From contig JADJHU010000002.1 of NCBI GenBank assembly GCA_016707425.1, positions 124,001-188,000 on the forward strand: DNA of 64,000 nt, written 5' to 3'. The translations under genes were made by a program, and so were the position numbers. Of this stretch, positions 26,011 through 36,014 are shown in pieces. Under the pieces are notes generated by a model. That model did not search any database and had not been told where the DNA came from. It saw only the letters and a list, made by a program, of their open reading frames with translations. Each line of letters begins with the position of its first letter. Position 1 is the first letter of the stretch. Origin of the DNA: Gammaproteobacteria bacterium. GTDB lineage: Bacteria > Pseudomonadota > Gammaproteobacteria > Steroidobacterales > Steroidobacteraceae.

Positions 26011-26898
26011 GGAGTTGACGTGATCGGTAGCTGGCGATATTATTATCGCCAGAGTGCAGCAGACGCAACCCCGCAAGCCACTCGCTGAGAAGCTCGCTCT
26101 TCGCACCGAGCGGCTGGGGCCTCTTCCTCTCGTCAACCACTTCATCGCCCGACTCGGGCTCGCCGAGCTGCTCGATCAGCATGTGCCGACGACCGATCGA
26201 CGCTGCGCGGTGCCGCATGCCACGGCGCTGGGGGTGCTGCTGCGCTCGATCGTGGTCGAGCGCGAGCCGGTCTACCGCCAGGTGGAGACCGTGCACGGCT
26301 TTGCCCCCGCCATGTACGGCCTGGGCGAGCAGGACCTCGAGCGCCTGGGCGATGATCGGCTCGGCCGGGCGCTTGATCGGCTCTACGATGCCGACCGCGG
26401 CGCGCTGCTCACCGCCGTGGTCCTCGCGGTGAGCAAGCGCTTCGGTGTGAAGTTCGAGGAACTGCACAACGACTCGACCTCGATCCGCTTTTGCGGCCAG
26501 TACCGCGTGCAACCCGAGAGGGTGCGCGGACAGCGTCCGCCGCGCATCGTATTCGGATACAGCAAGGACCACAGGCCCGACCTCAAGCAGCTGCTGTTCA
26601 TCCTCACCACCGCCGAGGATGGGGGTGTGCCGGTGCAGTTTCGCATCGCCGATGGCAACACCAACGACTCGGTCACCCACATCGAGACCTGGAACACCTT
26701 GAGGAGCGTGGCCGGACGGGCCGACTTTCTCTACGTCGCCGACTCCAAGCTGTGCTCACACGAGAACTTGGACAGCATCGCCCGCGCCGGCGGCCGCTTC
26801 GTCACGGTGCTACCCCGCTCACGTCAGGAGGACCGGCAGTTTCGCAAGCGCATCCAGAGCACCACCCCCGCCTGGGAACTGGTCTGGGACCGCCCCGA

Positions 26899-28609
26899 CC
26901 CTAGCCTGCTTTATGCGCGAAGCGGTGTGAGGTACTGAAAAACAAAAGCCTCCATTGTGCTAAAAAGGCTTTGCAACAAGGCTTTTCAGCACTCAAGAGG
27001 CTTTTGCGTGAACAACGATAGCACACGACAGTCTGTCCTGTTTTCAGATTTGGGCGACAAGGCGGTGGTGGCGAAGTTTGACCAACGGCACGCCAGCTCC
27101 GACGGCGGAGCGATTCTGCTGCAGGCGTGTGACCGGCGGGTCGGCCTCACCGCGGCGTTGATCGGCGGCATCGAGGATCGGCGCCAGTGCGGCAAGATCC
27201 GCCACGCCATCGGTGATCTGCTGCGCCAGCGTCTGTACGCGATCGCCTGCGGCTATCCGGACGGCAATGACGCGAGCCGCCTGGCGGCCGACCCGATCCA
27301 GAAGCTGCTCGGTGGTCGCGATCCGGTCGGTGACGAAGACCTTGCCTCGCAGCCGACCTTGTCGCGGTTCGAGAACGCGGTGCGGCGAGCGGACCTGTAC
27401 CGGATGGGAATAGCACTGGCCGACGCGGTGATCGAGCGACACCGTCGGCGCCTCAAGCGCAAGGTCAAGCGGATCACGATCGATCTCGATCCCACCGACG
27501 ATCCGACGCACGGCGCGCAGCAGCTCACGTTCTTCAACGGCCACTACGACAGCTGGTGCTATCTGCCGGTGGCCGGGTTCCTCACCTTCAACGAGGAGCC
27601 CGAGCAATACCTGTTCGCCTACGTGCTGCGTCCCGGCAATATCACTGCCGCGGTCGGTGCGCTCGGGATCCTGTCGCGGCTGTTGCCGCGGTTGCGCGCC
27701 GCGTTCCCGCGGGCGCGGCTGCGGGTGCGACTCGATGGCGGTTACGCCACGCCCGAGATCTTCGCGTTCCTCGAGCGCGAGGCACTCGAGTACGTGGTGG
27801 CGATGGCCAAAAACAAGGTACTCAAGCGCCGCGCCGCGCGGCTGATGGGTAGCGCCCGACGGCTGTCGCGCGAATCGGGGCAGACTGCGCACCTCTACGG
27901 CGAGTGTCGCTACGCGGCCGGTACCTGGTCGAGCGTCGGCGCGTGATCATCAAGGCCGAAGTCGTGCGCCATCCCGGCCGCGAGCCCAAGGACAACCCGC
28001 GCTTCGTGGTGACCAACTTGAAGCACTCGCCCCGCCACCTGTACGAAGCGATCTACTGCGCCCGCGGGGATGTCGAGAACAGGATAAAGGAGTTGCACCA
28101 CGGGCTCGAGATCGATCGCACCAGTTGCACTCGCTTCCTCGCCAATCAGCTGCGCGGACTGCTCACCGCCGCCGCCTACGTGCTGTATCAGGAACTGCGC
28201 CTGCGCGCCGCGCGCACTGCCTTCCGATCCGCCCAGGTCAGCACCCTGCGCGAACAGCTCTGCAAGCTCGGCGCCTGGGTCGAATCCTCGGTGCGGCGCA
28301 TCGTGCTGCACCTGCCGGCGTCCTGTCTTCACCGCCACGACTGGCAGATCATCGCCCGACAGCTGGGCGCGGCACCCGCGTAGCACTGTCGGACTGACCC
28401 TCATGACCGCACACCGTGACCGGCGAGGGCCACGTCGAACACCCGTCGCCGAAATCTCACCCAAACCGACTCGCGCCGCGATACATCGGTGATCGCGACC
28501 GCAACCGATGACAAAATCACCGCCCTGCATCGATATCACGCCTCAACCTCGCGAGAAACCGAGCGATGATCACGAAAACCGATCGCTTCATGCATAGTGC
28601 AGGCTAGGG
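26899..28609 (+). mobile_element. IS1380-family insertion sequence nested in the IS1634-family element
   Basis: The ends are inverted: CCCTAGCCTGC...TATGC..GAAGCG at 26899 onward, and its complement ending at 28609. About 1.7 kb, with one transposase in two frames. I could not find a matching 4-bp target duplication, so the outermost one or two bases of each end are uncertain. Its insertion is younger than the surrounding element. Confidence 0.75.
27008..28383 (+). pseudogene. IS1380-family transposase with a 1-bp frameshift
   Basis: The first frame (GTG 27008 to 27946) includes FSDLGDKAVVAKFDQRHASSDGG-type family text and the catalytic segment RITIDLDPTDDPTHGAQQ with LRVRLDGGYATPEIFAF. The second frame (27904-28383) carries VIIKAEVVRHPG and the final catalytic glutamate region CARGDVENRIKELHHGL. 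Adding one base near 27930 (GG instead of G) restores a single protein of about 458 residues. This element is therefore probably inactive, unless the base loss is a sequencing error. Confidence 0.85.
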
Positions 28610-30129
28610 GCAGGGATGGACCACGCGATCAGTGGTATCTGTACCGCGATCCGATCGGCTCAATGGAGGCCTGGCCGATCGTGTGGGTGTGGTCCAAGCT
28701 TCTTACCGCCCATCAACGCGCCAGCCGCGGCCGCCGCATCGATGCCGCTGTGGCCGCGCTCAGCGGCTTGCGCGAGCGCATCCTCAGTCCCCGAGCACGC
28801 ATCCGCGGCGCCTCACGGATCGATCTGGAGATCGAGAAGATCCTCGCGCAATATCACGTGCGCCGCTACCTGAAGGTCTCCCGCACCGTGCGCGCCCAGC
28901 ACGACTTCAAGCAGACCCGCCGCGGTAGACCAGGGCCGGACACTTCCTACCGCCGTATCACCCACCGGCGCTACGACCTCGAGTGGAGCATCGATACCGC
29001 CGCCGTCGCCTACGACGAGAGGTCCGACGGCATCTACCCACTCATTACCAACGACCGCACGCTCACCCCGCTGCAGGTCCTCGAAGCCCACAAGGCGCAG
29101 CCGAGGCTCGAGAAGCGTTTCGAGCAACTCAAGACCGTGCATGAGATCGCCCCGGTGTTCCTGAAGAACCCGGCACGCATCGAGGCCTTCTTCACCATCT
29201 ACTTCCTCGCGCTCTTGATCCAGGCGCTCATCGAGCGGGAGCTGCGACAAACCATGAAGCGTGAGCGACTGAGCGCGTTGCCGCTCTATCCGGAAGAACG
29301 GCGCTGTGCCCACCCGACCACCGAGCAGATCCTGCGCCTATTCAGCCACGCCGAGCGGCACCTGCTCAGCCGCTGCGGTCGCACCGTGCAAGTATTCGAC
29401 ACCGCCTTCACCCCTTTGCAGCGTCAGGTGCTCGATCTGCTCGGTGTGCCGGCGGCCGGATTCCACGGCTGACCGGCCGGCGGAAATTCGCCGAAATCAC
29501 CCCAGCGATGTGCGGAAAGTAAGACTCATGCCAATTCACTTTCTGTGAGATTTAGCCATCTCGATTTCAAACATCCCCCCCTCAAATCCATCGGGCTCAG
29601 CGGCAAGATCGGTGGGATGCGATTCCTTGATCCGATACCCCATAGCCTTGTATCCGCGCTGGCGCCTGTCCCACATCCGCAGCAGTGCCGGGTGGCCGGT
29701 GTCCACGAAATCGATGATTCTCACGTCGGTCTTGGCGGCATGCTCGCGGTGCAGTCGGCCTGCGTATTGCTGCAATGTACCCTTCCACGACACGGGCATT
29801 GCTAACACCAGCGTGTCGAGCGCTGGATGGTCGAATCCCTCCCCGACCAGCTTGCCGGTTGACAGAAGAACGCGCGGGGCATCAGGCAGCAGAGCGCCCA
29901 GTTGCGCGATGAGCTCGGCACGTTGCTTCTTGGGCATCCGGCCGTGCAGAACGAACGTCAGTGAAACCTTGCCGACCAAAGCTGCTTGAATGGCGTCGAG
30001 ATGCTCCGTGCGCTCAGTCAACACCAGAACTTTGCGGCCTTGGTTGTAGGCAGTCTGGACTTCCTCAGCTATCGCTTGCGTTCGGGCTTGGTTGTTGGCG
30101 AGGTTTCGAAATACTTCCTGAATTCCTGC

Positions 30130-30138
30130 ATCGGACGG
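30130..30138. repeat. Target-site duplication, left copy
   Basis: ATCGGACGG immediately outside the left terminal repeat of the IS4-family element, matching 31451-31459. Confidence 0.92.
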
Positions 30139-31450
30139 CAGGCCTGTCCCAACGTTTTCAGAGAAGAATCAGCTGGTTGGCGGTACGAGCTGATTCTGAG
30201 CGGGCCGGGATACGCGAAAGTGCTATATCCAGCGGGGTTTTCTCGAACAGGTTGAGGCTGAGAATTTGTAGCAATTCGTGGAGACTGCGCGAGAGGTCGA
30301 GTCGCTTCTTGACGATGGCGACCAGCACGTAGACGGACACGGCGATCCAGATCTGGGACTTCACGGCGTTCTCCGAGGTACCGAAGAAGGACTTGATCCG
30401 CAGATGCTGCTTGATCCAGCGAAAGAACAATTCCACCTGCCATCTGGCCTTGTAGAGCGCGCAGATTGTCAGTGCCGGGAGCGCAGTGTTGTTGGTGATG
30501 AACAGCAGGCGCTTGCCGGTTTCCGGATCCCGATAGCGGATGCCGCGGAAGCTCTCCGGGTAGTCCTTGGAGGATTGATAGCCTTGCAGCACGAGGGTCT
30601 GATCGAAGATGACGCCGGTGGAACGATCGACCGGATGGGAGTAGCGGCGCTGGGCATCCATGTTGCGCTTGGCCCGTGTTACGAAGAAGCTGCCCGCCTG
30701 ATGCAATCGGTACAGGCGCTGGAAGTCGATGTAGCCGCGATCCATGATGTAGAAGGCGCCGGCTTCGGCAATGAGCTGATCGAGGATGTTGACGTCGTGG
30801 AGCTTGCCGTCGCTGATATGGATAAAACTTGGGATATTGCCGCGCAGGTCCAGGAGCGTATGCATCTTGACCGCGGCCTTCGTCGTGCGAAACGGTGCCC
30901 ACGGGAACAGCGAGAGCGACAAGTCGATGGTCGTGGAATCGAGCGCGTACGCGGTGTTGCTCAGCGCCACTGCGAACGGTTCGTTGACGTACAGCTCCCG
31001 CGCGATGCCAATCAACCGCTGCGCGAAATCCGCGTAGATGCGCCAATCGCGCGTGGCGTTCGCGTTCGCCAGCGTGTTGCGCGAGACCTGGCCGCGGATC
31101 CCCATGTGGTAGAGCTTCTCGGCCTGCGAGCGCAGGCACGCCTCGATGTCCCGCAGGCTCTCGCGAAAGGTCAGCTGCGCGAAGGCCATGCACAGGTACT
31201 GGTCCTTGCAGCTGAAGCTCTTGACCTTGAAGTGGCCGCCGTAGCGAGCCACACACCGCTCGAACACCATCGGTGGCAGGTGTTCCATCAGCTGCGCAAA
31301 CAGCAGCTTTCCCGTATTCATCTTCCAGGCTCCCGGCGTCGAATCCGGGGACGACTGGACTTGAAATCGTTAACACAGTCAAAGGGGCTCTTTCGTGAAT
31401 CACATCAGCTGGTTACGTGAGAGCGATCGATCAACGTTGGGACAGGCCTG
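30139..31450 (-). mobile_element. Complete IS4-family insertion sequence (1312 bp)
   Basis: Perfect 18-bp terminal inverted repeats CAGGCCTGTCCCAACGTT and a 9-bp target duplication flank a single intact transposase. It interrupts the helicase gene, and removing it restores that reading frame. The 60-bp solo end at 25556 shows that another copy was once present nearby. Confidence 0.95.
30158..31321 (-). CDS. IS4-family transposase
   Basis: 387 residues. The N-terminal DUF4372-like region (FSCKDQYLCMAFAQLTFRESLRDIE) precedes the DDE core: D in YALDSTTIDLSLSLF, D in YIMDRGYIDFQRL, and the YREK-like E region YKARWQVELFFRWIKQHLRIKSF. Intact and presumably functional, this is the only undamaged transposase in the window. 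Confidence 0.95.
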   Translation of the reverse strand: MNTGKLLFAQLMEHLPPMVFERCVARYGGHFKVKSFSCKDQYLCMAFAQLTFRESLRDIEACLRSQAEKLYHMGIRGQVSRNTLANANATRDWRIYADFAQRLIGIARELYVNEPFAVALSNTAYALDSTTIDLSLSLFPWAPFRTTKAAVKMHTLLDLRGNIPSFIHISDGKLHDVNILDQLIAEAGAFYIMDRGYIDFQRLYRLHQAGSFFVTRAKRNMDAQRRYSHPVDRSTGVIFDQTLVLQGYQSSKDYPESFRGIRYRDPETGKRLLFITNNTALPALTICALYKARWQVELFFRWIKQHLRIKSFFGTSENAVKSQIWIAVSVYVLVAIVKKRLDLSRSLHELLQILSLNLFEKTPLDIALSRIPARSESARTANQLILL

Positions 31451-31459
31451 ATCGGACGG
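31451..31459. repeat. Target-site duplication, right copy
   Basis: ATCGGACGG directly after the right terminal repeat of the IS4-family element, matching 30130-30138. Confidence 0.92.
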
Positions 31460-33321
31460 AAGATCAATACGCGAATAGAGCGAACGCGGCACCACCTCGA
31501 GATCGCGGGGAGCAGTGACCGGCTTGACCGCCGTATGACGAATCGGCCCACACTGCATGAAAATGATCGGCTGCTGTCCATCGCGACGAAACGGAGTGGC
31601 GGTCAGGCCGAGAACGTGTTTCGCCTTGGTCCGCTTCAGTATGGCGTCGAACGACACCGCGCCGACGTGGTGGCATTCATCGACGATGACGTGACCGTAG
31701 TTTTCGACCAGGGCGTTCACTTCGCCCTGCCGTGAAAGTGATTGCATCACGGCAATGTCGATCTTTCCAGTAGCCTTGGCTTTGCCTCCGCCAATGCAGC
31801 CGACTTCCCCCTTGCCGACATCAAGGAAGACCTGCAGGCGCTCCTGCCATTGCTTCAACAATTCTGTGCGATGAACCAGCACCAGGGTATTTACACCCCG
31901 CCTCGCGATCATCGCTGCGGCCGTGACAGTCTTTCCGAAAGCAGTGGGCGCGCAAAATACTCCGGCATCATAGCGTAGCATTGCGGCGACGGCAGCTTCC
32001 TGATCGGCGCGCAGCGTACCGGCGAACGCGACTTCAAGCGGTTTGCCGCAATACCGTTCATCGCGCAGATTGCAGTGGATGCCATTGTCGCTCAGCAATT
32101 CCTGTGCAGCACCGAGGCAACCACGCGGCAGCGCAATGTGCTGCGGATAGTTTTCGGCGCAACCGATCACGCGCGGCTTGTCCCACACTGACATCCGCAT
32201 TGCCTGTGCCCTATAAAACTCTGGATTCTGGAACGCGGCGAGACGGATTAAGCGGTTGGCCAGTGCCTGTGGTAGCTGTGCCTTCTCAAAGTAGACAAGA
32301 TTGCCCAATGTCACGGTGAGGGACTCCGGCATAGCGCCCGGCAGCTTCCTAGCCGATGATGCTGAACGTTTCCACGGCGTCGCCAAGTCTTCTTCGTCGA
32401 TGAAAGTGACATCCAGCGGATGCATCCTGCCCGTGGCGCGCAGGATAGTTGGCTCGATGTCGTGTGGCGCCATCAGCTGCACAGATGCCAGGAAGTCCCA
32501 CTGATCGGGATACGGGCGCAGGTCGGCATCGACAAACACGCTGCCGCCATTTTCGCGGGGCTTCTTCTGCAGCGGCAAGGCGATCAGGTTGCCGAAGCCT
32601 CCCTTGGGCATCGTATCCTGATTGGGGAACAGGCGATCATACGACGTGAGCTTCAATTGCCTGGCACGTGAGCAGGTATGGCTGATGATGGCCGTGCCCA
32701 AGCGACGCGCATCGCGAGCCGACACCCTGCCAGCGAAAAACACCCAGGCATGCGCCCCATTACCAGAGCGGGAAATCTCGAGGGCAACAGCAACACCAAG
32801 TTCGCTGCACGACTGCACGAAGGCGCGTGCATCTTCTTTCCACTCGGCTTCGTCGAAATCGATGGCGAGGAAGTGGCAGGTATCGTCTTCCAGAAGGGGA
32901 TAGACACCGATCGTCGAGTCACCGGTCAGATGTTCGTAGATAACCGCGTCCGATAGCGGGATCAGCAATCGATTGCTACAGTCCCCGCACTTGATGCGCG
33001 GCTTCTCGCAGACACCGGCGCGCCACTCGTTGGCGCATGCAGGTGAGTAACCCGACTTGGCCGTTGTCTTGCTTTCCCAGCGGATCGGGTAAGCATCCGT
33101 GCGGCCCCGGAACAACCGGCGAAACAGCGCCACCTTTTCGCCCGTGGATAAACGTTTGGGCTCCGGCATTGAAGCGGCCGGCATGTGCACAGGCTCCACG
33201 CGCCATTGAATGCCGTTCGCTTCCAGCAGCGCGACCAGGCGGGCGTTTTCGGCCTTTAATTCTGCCGATCGATCATGTTCAGCCATGGGCCCCGTAACCG
33301 ATATTCAAGTCGTCCGTGCAA

Positions 33322-34212
33322 TCACGCACGCCGCAACTGATCCCGTGACGCCAGCAGCCCCGGAAATTTCTTCACGCGCAATTCTTCAAGCGCGGGGTCC
33401 GTGAGCTTCCACGCCTCTCCTCCGATCTGCTCGATCAACTCGATCCAAACGCGCTCAAAGGCATGGATCGCGTCCGTTTCTACGAACCGAACACCAACGG
33501 GCAACAACGGATTGATGTCCTCGGTCAGGCTCCGCGTAAGTTTTTCCAACATTCGTTGCTCGGCGATCGCACGCGTGACCGGCTTGCCTTCCAGTGCCAG
33601 GTAGTGGTCAAAACAGGCGATGACCTTTTCCGCGGCCAGCGTGAGCTGCTCCAGTCCCTGATGTAAATCGAAAAGGTCTCGGCTCACTCGTCGCTGCAGC
33701 AGCGCGCGCAGTTTCGTGCCAAACAGTTCCTCGGGCTCGAAAGACGCGATCTCTGCTTTTCCTCGGTACCAGTCGTTTTCCAATGCAAAGGGATACCGCT
33801 TGATGCCGAGCAGGTTTGTGTGCTCTCGTGTATTGATCTCGACCTTGAGCTTGAGCGTTGCCCGAGGATCAACCTCTGGTGCAAACTTGAACACCAGATG
33901 CATCGAGTGACCTGCCTGTTCCCGTTGGCACCTTCCAAGCCACGACAATGCTTCGCGGACCGCATCGACCGTTGCACCAATGGGTTCCGCCTTCGTTTGC
34001 ACAAGGTCGATGTCTTCTGAATATCGCAGTGGCTGCTTGAACAGCAGTTTGTGGATCGCCGTTCCGCCGCGGAACGCGAGCTTGCCCTTCAATGCCGGTG
34101 CATTGAACAGGTCGCATAGCACCCGGCTGATGATCAGGTCCTGCTCGACCTGCCTCAAGTCCGGCCAAGGCGCCTTGGCGCTCCATGCTTGAAGGAAGGC
34201 AGTGGGAATCAT
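33322..34212 (-). CDS. abiEii: AbiEii-type nucleotidyltransferase toxin
   Basis: 296 residues. The nucleotidyltransferase signature is FRGGTAIHKLLF (GG at 49-50) followed by RYSEDIDLV (D67 and D69 bind metal); FGTKLRALLQRRVSRDLFDL is the third conserved block. AbiEii/MenT-type toxins add nucleotides to tRNA or other targets and cause growth arrest or phage abortive infection. Its start overlaps the AbiEi stop by 4 bp. The TOTE-type helicase starts 35 bp downstream, so the three probably form one operon. Confidence 0.9.
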   Translation of the reverse strand: MIPTAFLQAWSAKAPWPDLRQVEQDLIISRVLCDLFNAPALKGKLAFRGGTAIHKLLFKQPLRYSEDIDLVQTKAEPIGATVDAVREALSWLGRCQREQAGHSMHLVFKFAPEVDPRATLKLKVEINTREHTNLLGIKRYPFALENDWYRGKAEIASFEPEELFGTKLRALLQRRVSRDLFDLHQGLEQLTLAAEKVIACFDHYLALEGKPVTRAIAEQRMLEKLTRSLTEDINPLLPVGVRFVETDAIHAFERVWIELIEQIGGEAWKLTDPALEELRVKKFPGLLASRDQLRRA

Positions 34213-35027
34213 TCGGCGATCTCCACCACTTCATTGATAATGAGCCTCCACTTTGAGCTTCTCTCGTCAACCCGCGCCAGCGCTTTCACGAGAGATTTCA
34301 CGGCTGGATCCAATGGCAGCATCGTCTTGGCTTGCTTGACGAAAGGCTCCAGTGCACGGGCCTGGCGACCGTGCCCCACCCGGTCGAGCAAGTAACCAAG
34401 CCGGCGGACGGCAGAGTTTTCATATGCGGCAGCCGCCTTTGCCAGCGTGCGCGGGTTGGCCTTGGCGCCGATGTCCTTGGCGATCTGCGCGACGCCGTTA
34501 ATTCCGGCCGCCTTGTGAAAGTAGCGTACGCAGTCGAGCAGCGTCAGCTCGATGCCGGCGACGTTGGCGAATCCGGCGTCGCTCTTTATCTTGCTCACAA
34601 GGTTGGGAGTATTGACTTGCGCGAATGATTCCGCCGCCTGGTAAAGGAACTGCAAGCGGTGACGGCCAAGGTCGAAATTGCGCAACTGCCTGGGAACAAC
34701 GATCTGGAAGACCATGGCGGCCTGATGCGATGAGCCGTGGAACGCCGCCGCACGCAGCAGCGAAATACGGTAGTCGATCCCCTGATGCTTCATCAGCGGG
34801 TCGATCCACTTCACGGGGTCTGGCGCGCCGGCGATTCGGTCTTCCGGCCGCAGTATGAGAAAGAAGCCGTGCCTGGGATTCGCCAGGCGGCGCTTTTTGA
34901 TTGAGCGCGTGATCGCTGCGGCCAGAGCCGGGGATTTCAGGCCGAACGCCGCGAGGGCCTCATCCCGGGAGAAGTAGGCACGGCCGTGAGCAAGCAAATC
35001 GTCAAGGTAGGAGTCCAGCGTAACCAT
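34209..35027 (-). CDS. abiEi: AbiEi-type antitoxin
   Basis: 272 residues with an N-terminal winged helix (FSRDEALAAFGLKSPALAAAITRSIKKRRLANPRHGFFLIL). The AbiEi antitoxin domain follows (YRISLLRAAAFHGSSHQAAMVFQIVVPRQL; TLLDCVRYFHKAAGINGVAQIAKDI). It is a different lineage from the orphan AbiEi at 24933. It should neutralise the adjacent AbiEii and repress the operon through the inverted repeat 9 bp upstream. Confidence 0.9.
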   Translation of the reverse strand: MVTLDSYLDDLLAHGRAYFSRDEALAAFGLKSPALAAAITRSIKKRRLANPRHGFFLILRPEDRIAGAPDPVKWIDPLMKHQGIDYRISLLRAAAFHGSSHQAAMVFQIVVPRQLRNFDLGRHRLQFLYQAAESFAQVNTPNLVSKIKSDAGFANVAGIELTLLDCVRYFHKAAGINGVAQIAKDIGAKANPRTLAKAAAAYENSAVRRLGYLLDRVGHGRQARALEPFVKQAKTMLPLDPAVKSLVKALARVDERSSKWRLIINEVVEIAE

Positions 35028-35035
35028 GCCATACC

Positions 35036-35074
35036 ATACGCAAAACTAGACGAAATATCAAGAGTTTTGCATAT
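35036..35074. promoter_or_regulatory. Inverted-repeat operator of the abiE operon
   Basis: Arms of 12 bp, ATACGCAAAACT at 35036-35047 and AGTTTTGCATAT at 35063-35074, match at 11 of 12 positions. A 15-bp spacer separates them, giving roughly 2.5 helical turns centre to centre. The site lies directly upstream of the abiEi start in an AT-rich stretch. AbiEi proteins bind paired inverted repeats in their own promoters, which fits. Confidence 0.65.
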
Positions 35075-35265
35075 GAATTGGGTTACTCCCACTCAATTGT
35101 TGACGATCACCGCAAGCTGCCGTTGCCACAGGGGGTTTTTCGACAGCGCGAATATTTTACCGTCAGGATGACCGTCGGAACGCGCCCCTTGGCAGCGAAC
35201 CGTGCCGATAGATCAAGAAAGCAATCAGCCTGAAAACCATGCAGCAGACGCTGACCGGTGGACCA

Positions 35266-35628
35266 TCAAGAAATCCGCGCCAGCAATTGCACAATCCGCG
35301 GACGCAACGCGGGCAAATCTCGCTGGATCGTCTGCCAGACAACATCCAGGTCGACTTCGAAGTAGTCGTGAACGATGCGATTGCGCATGCCGTACATGAT
35401 GTCCCAGGGAACTTCTGGTGCACTGTCTTGCAAGGTCGGGTCTGCAACGCGCGCCTTGTTGGCCGCCTCGCCGACAACCTGCAGCGCCCGGATCACGGCG
35501 TCCTGTGTGCGAATGTCCTGCTCGAACGCCGTGGCATCCATGCCCGTCACATATCCGGTCGCGCGGTCAATCGCCTCGACGATGTGCTGAAGGTATTCCG
35601 GCACACGTGCCGGATGCGCCTTCGTCAT
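35266..35628 (-). CDS. hepT: HepT-type RNase toxin
   Basis: 120 residues, all-helical HEPN fold with the catalytic motif R-x4-H-x-Y at R82-H87-Y89 (MRNRIVHDYF). HepT toxins are inactivated by AMPylation of the motif tyrosine by their partner MntA, which is encoded immediately upstream with a 4-bp overlap. An intact pair. Confidence 0.93.
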   Translation of the reverse strand: MTKAHPARVPEYLQHIVEAIDRATGYVTGMDATAFEQDIRTQDAVIRALQVVGEAANKARVADPTLQDSAPEVPWDIMYGMRNRIVHDYFEVDLDVVWQTIQRDLPALRPRIVQLLARIS

Positions 35629-35915
35629 ACGGGGACCGCTTCTCTCAGGATTCGCTCCCGCGACCCACGCGGCAGGCTCTTGGGCGTCAGCACATCCACC
35701 GATACGCCCAGCAAACGCTCTGCTTCAATCTGCAAGGCGGCCAGTGTGAACAGTGTCGTCGTGCATGCCGGTTCAACCAGCAGATCGAGGTCGCTGCCCT
35801 CGTGATCCTCACCCCGAGCTGCGGAACCGAAGACGCGCGGCCGCGTGACGCCATGGCGGGCAACGATCTCTCGCAGCGCTTCACGGTGGACCCGGAACGA
35901 GTCGGACGGTTTCAT
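35625..35915 (-). CDS. mntA: MntA-type nucleotidyltransferase antitoxin
   Basis: 96 residues from ATG 35915 (an upstream in-frame start at 35966 gives an unusual extension). The minimal nucleotidyltransferase motif G-S-x10-D-x-D is present (GS at 30-31, D42 and D44). MntA AMPylates HepT and blocks its RNase. The promoter side is closely followed by an IS91-like end at 35950, leaving about 35 bp of native upstream sequence. Confidence 0.92.
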   Translation of the reverse strand: MKPSDSFRVHREALREIVARHGVTRPRVFGSAARGEDHEGSDLDLLVEPACTTTLFTLAALQIEAERLLGVSVDVLTPKSLPRGSRERILREAVPV

Positions 35916-36014
35916 GGGGTTGATTGTGCCAGATGCTCGCCGGCAGAGAGCGGATAGGAGGTTCAAAGCGCCCTTGCAGTGCAGTCTACGTCACGGAATG
36001 GGCCTGATGGTGAG

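Larger units (their letters stand above)
26054..29472 (+). pseudogene. IS1634-family transposase, split by a nested IS
   Basis: The N-terminal part (GTG 26054 to about 26898) contains the DUF4277-like start and the DDE segment FEELHNDSTSIRF with FVTVLPRSRQEDRQF. The C-terminal part resumes at about 28610 (GPRDQWYLYRDPIG) and runs to 29472 with HEIAPVFLKNPARIEAFF. The two halves together are of normal family length. The IS1380-family element between them inactivates the gene. Confidence 0.85.
25619..29520 (+). mobile_element. IS1634-family insertion sequence containing a nested IS1380-family element
   Basis: The ends are imperfect inverted repeats of about 45 bp: ACTTTCCGCACATCG, then GGGGTGATTT and AATTTCCGC, at 25619 onward, mirrored back from 29520. 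Without the nested element it would be about 2.2 kb. It carries a transposase on the plus strand and a DUF6788 gene on the minus strand. No clear target duplication is seen. The left flank is the truncated IS4 remnant and the right flank is the 3' end of the helicase gene. Confidence 0.8.
29536..33286 (-). pseudogene. TOTE-type primase-helicase, interrupted by an IS4-family element
   Basis: The 5' part (33286 to 31451) begins with a short coiled coil (AELKAENARLVALLEANGI). An archaeo-eukaryotic primase-like domain of the TOTE conflict-system type follows, with a cysteine ribbon (C84, C93, C100, C103), D143/D145 in FLAIDFDEAEW and SGNGAHAW (174-181). A superfamily 2 helicase comes next (CAPTAFGKTV, IVDECHH, GLTATPFRRDG). 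The 3' part (30138 to 29536) supplies the second RecA lobe (VLTERTEHL, STGKLVGEGFDHP, QYAGRLHR). The IS4-family element sits exactly between, with a 9-bp duplication. Intact length would be about 810 residues. It is probably a nucleic-acid-directed defence protein, encoded directly after the AbiE pair. Confidence 0.82.
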
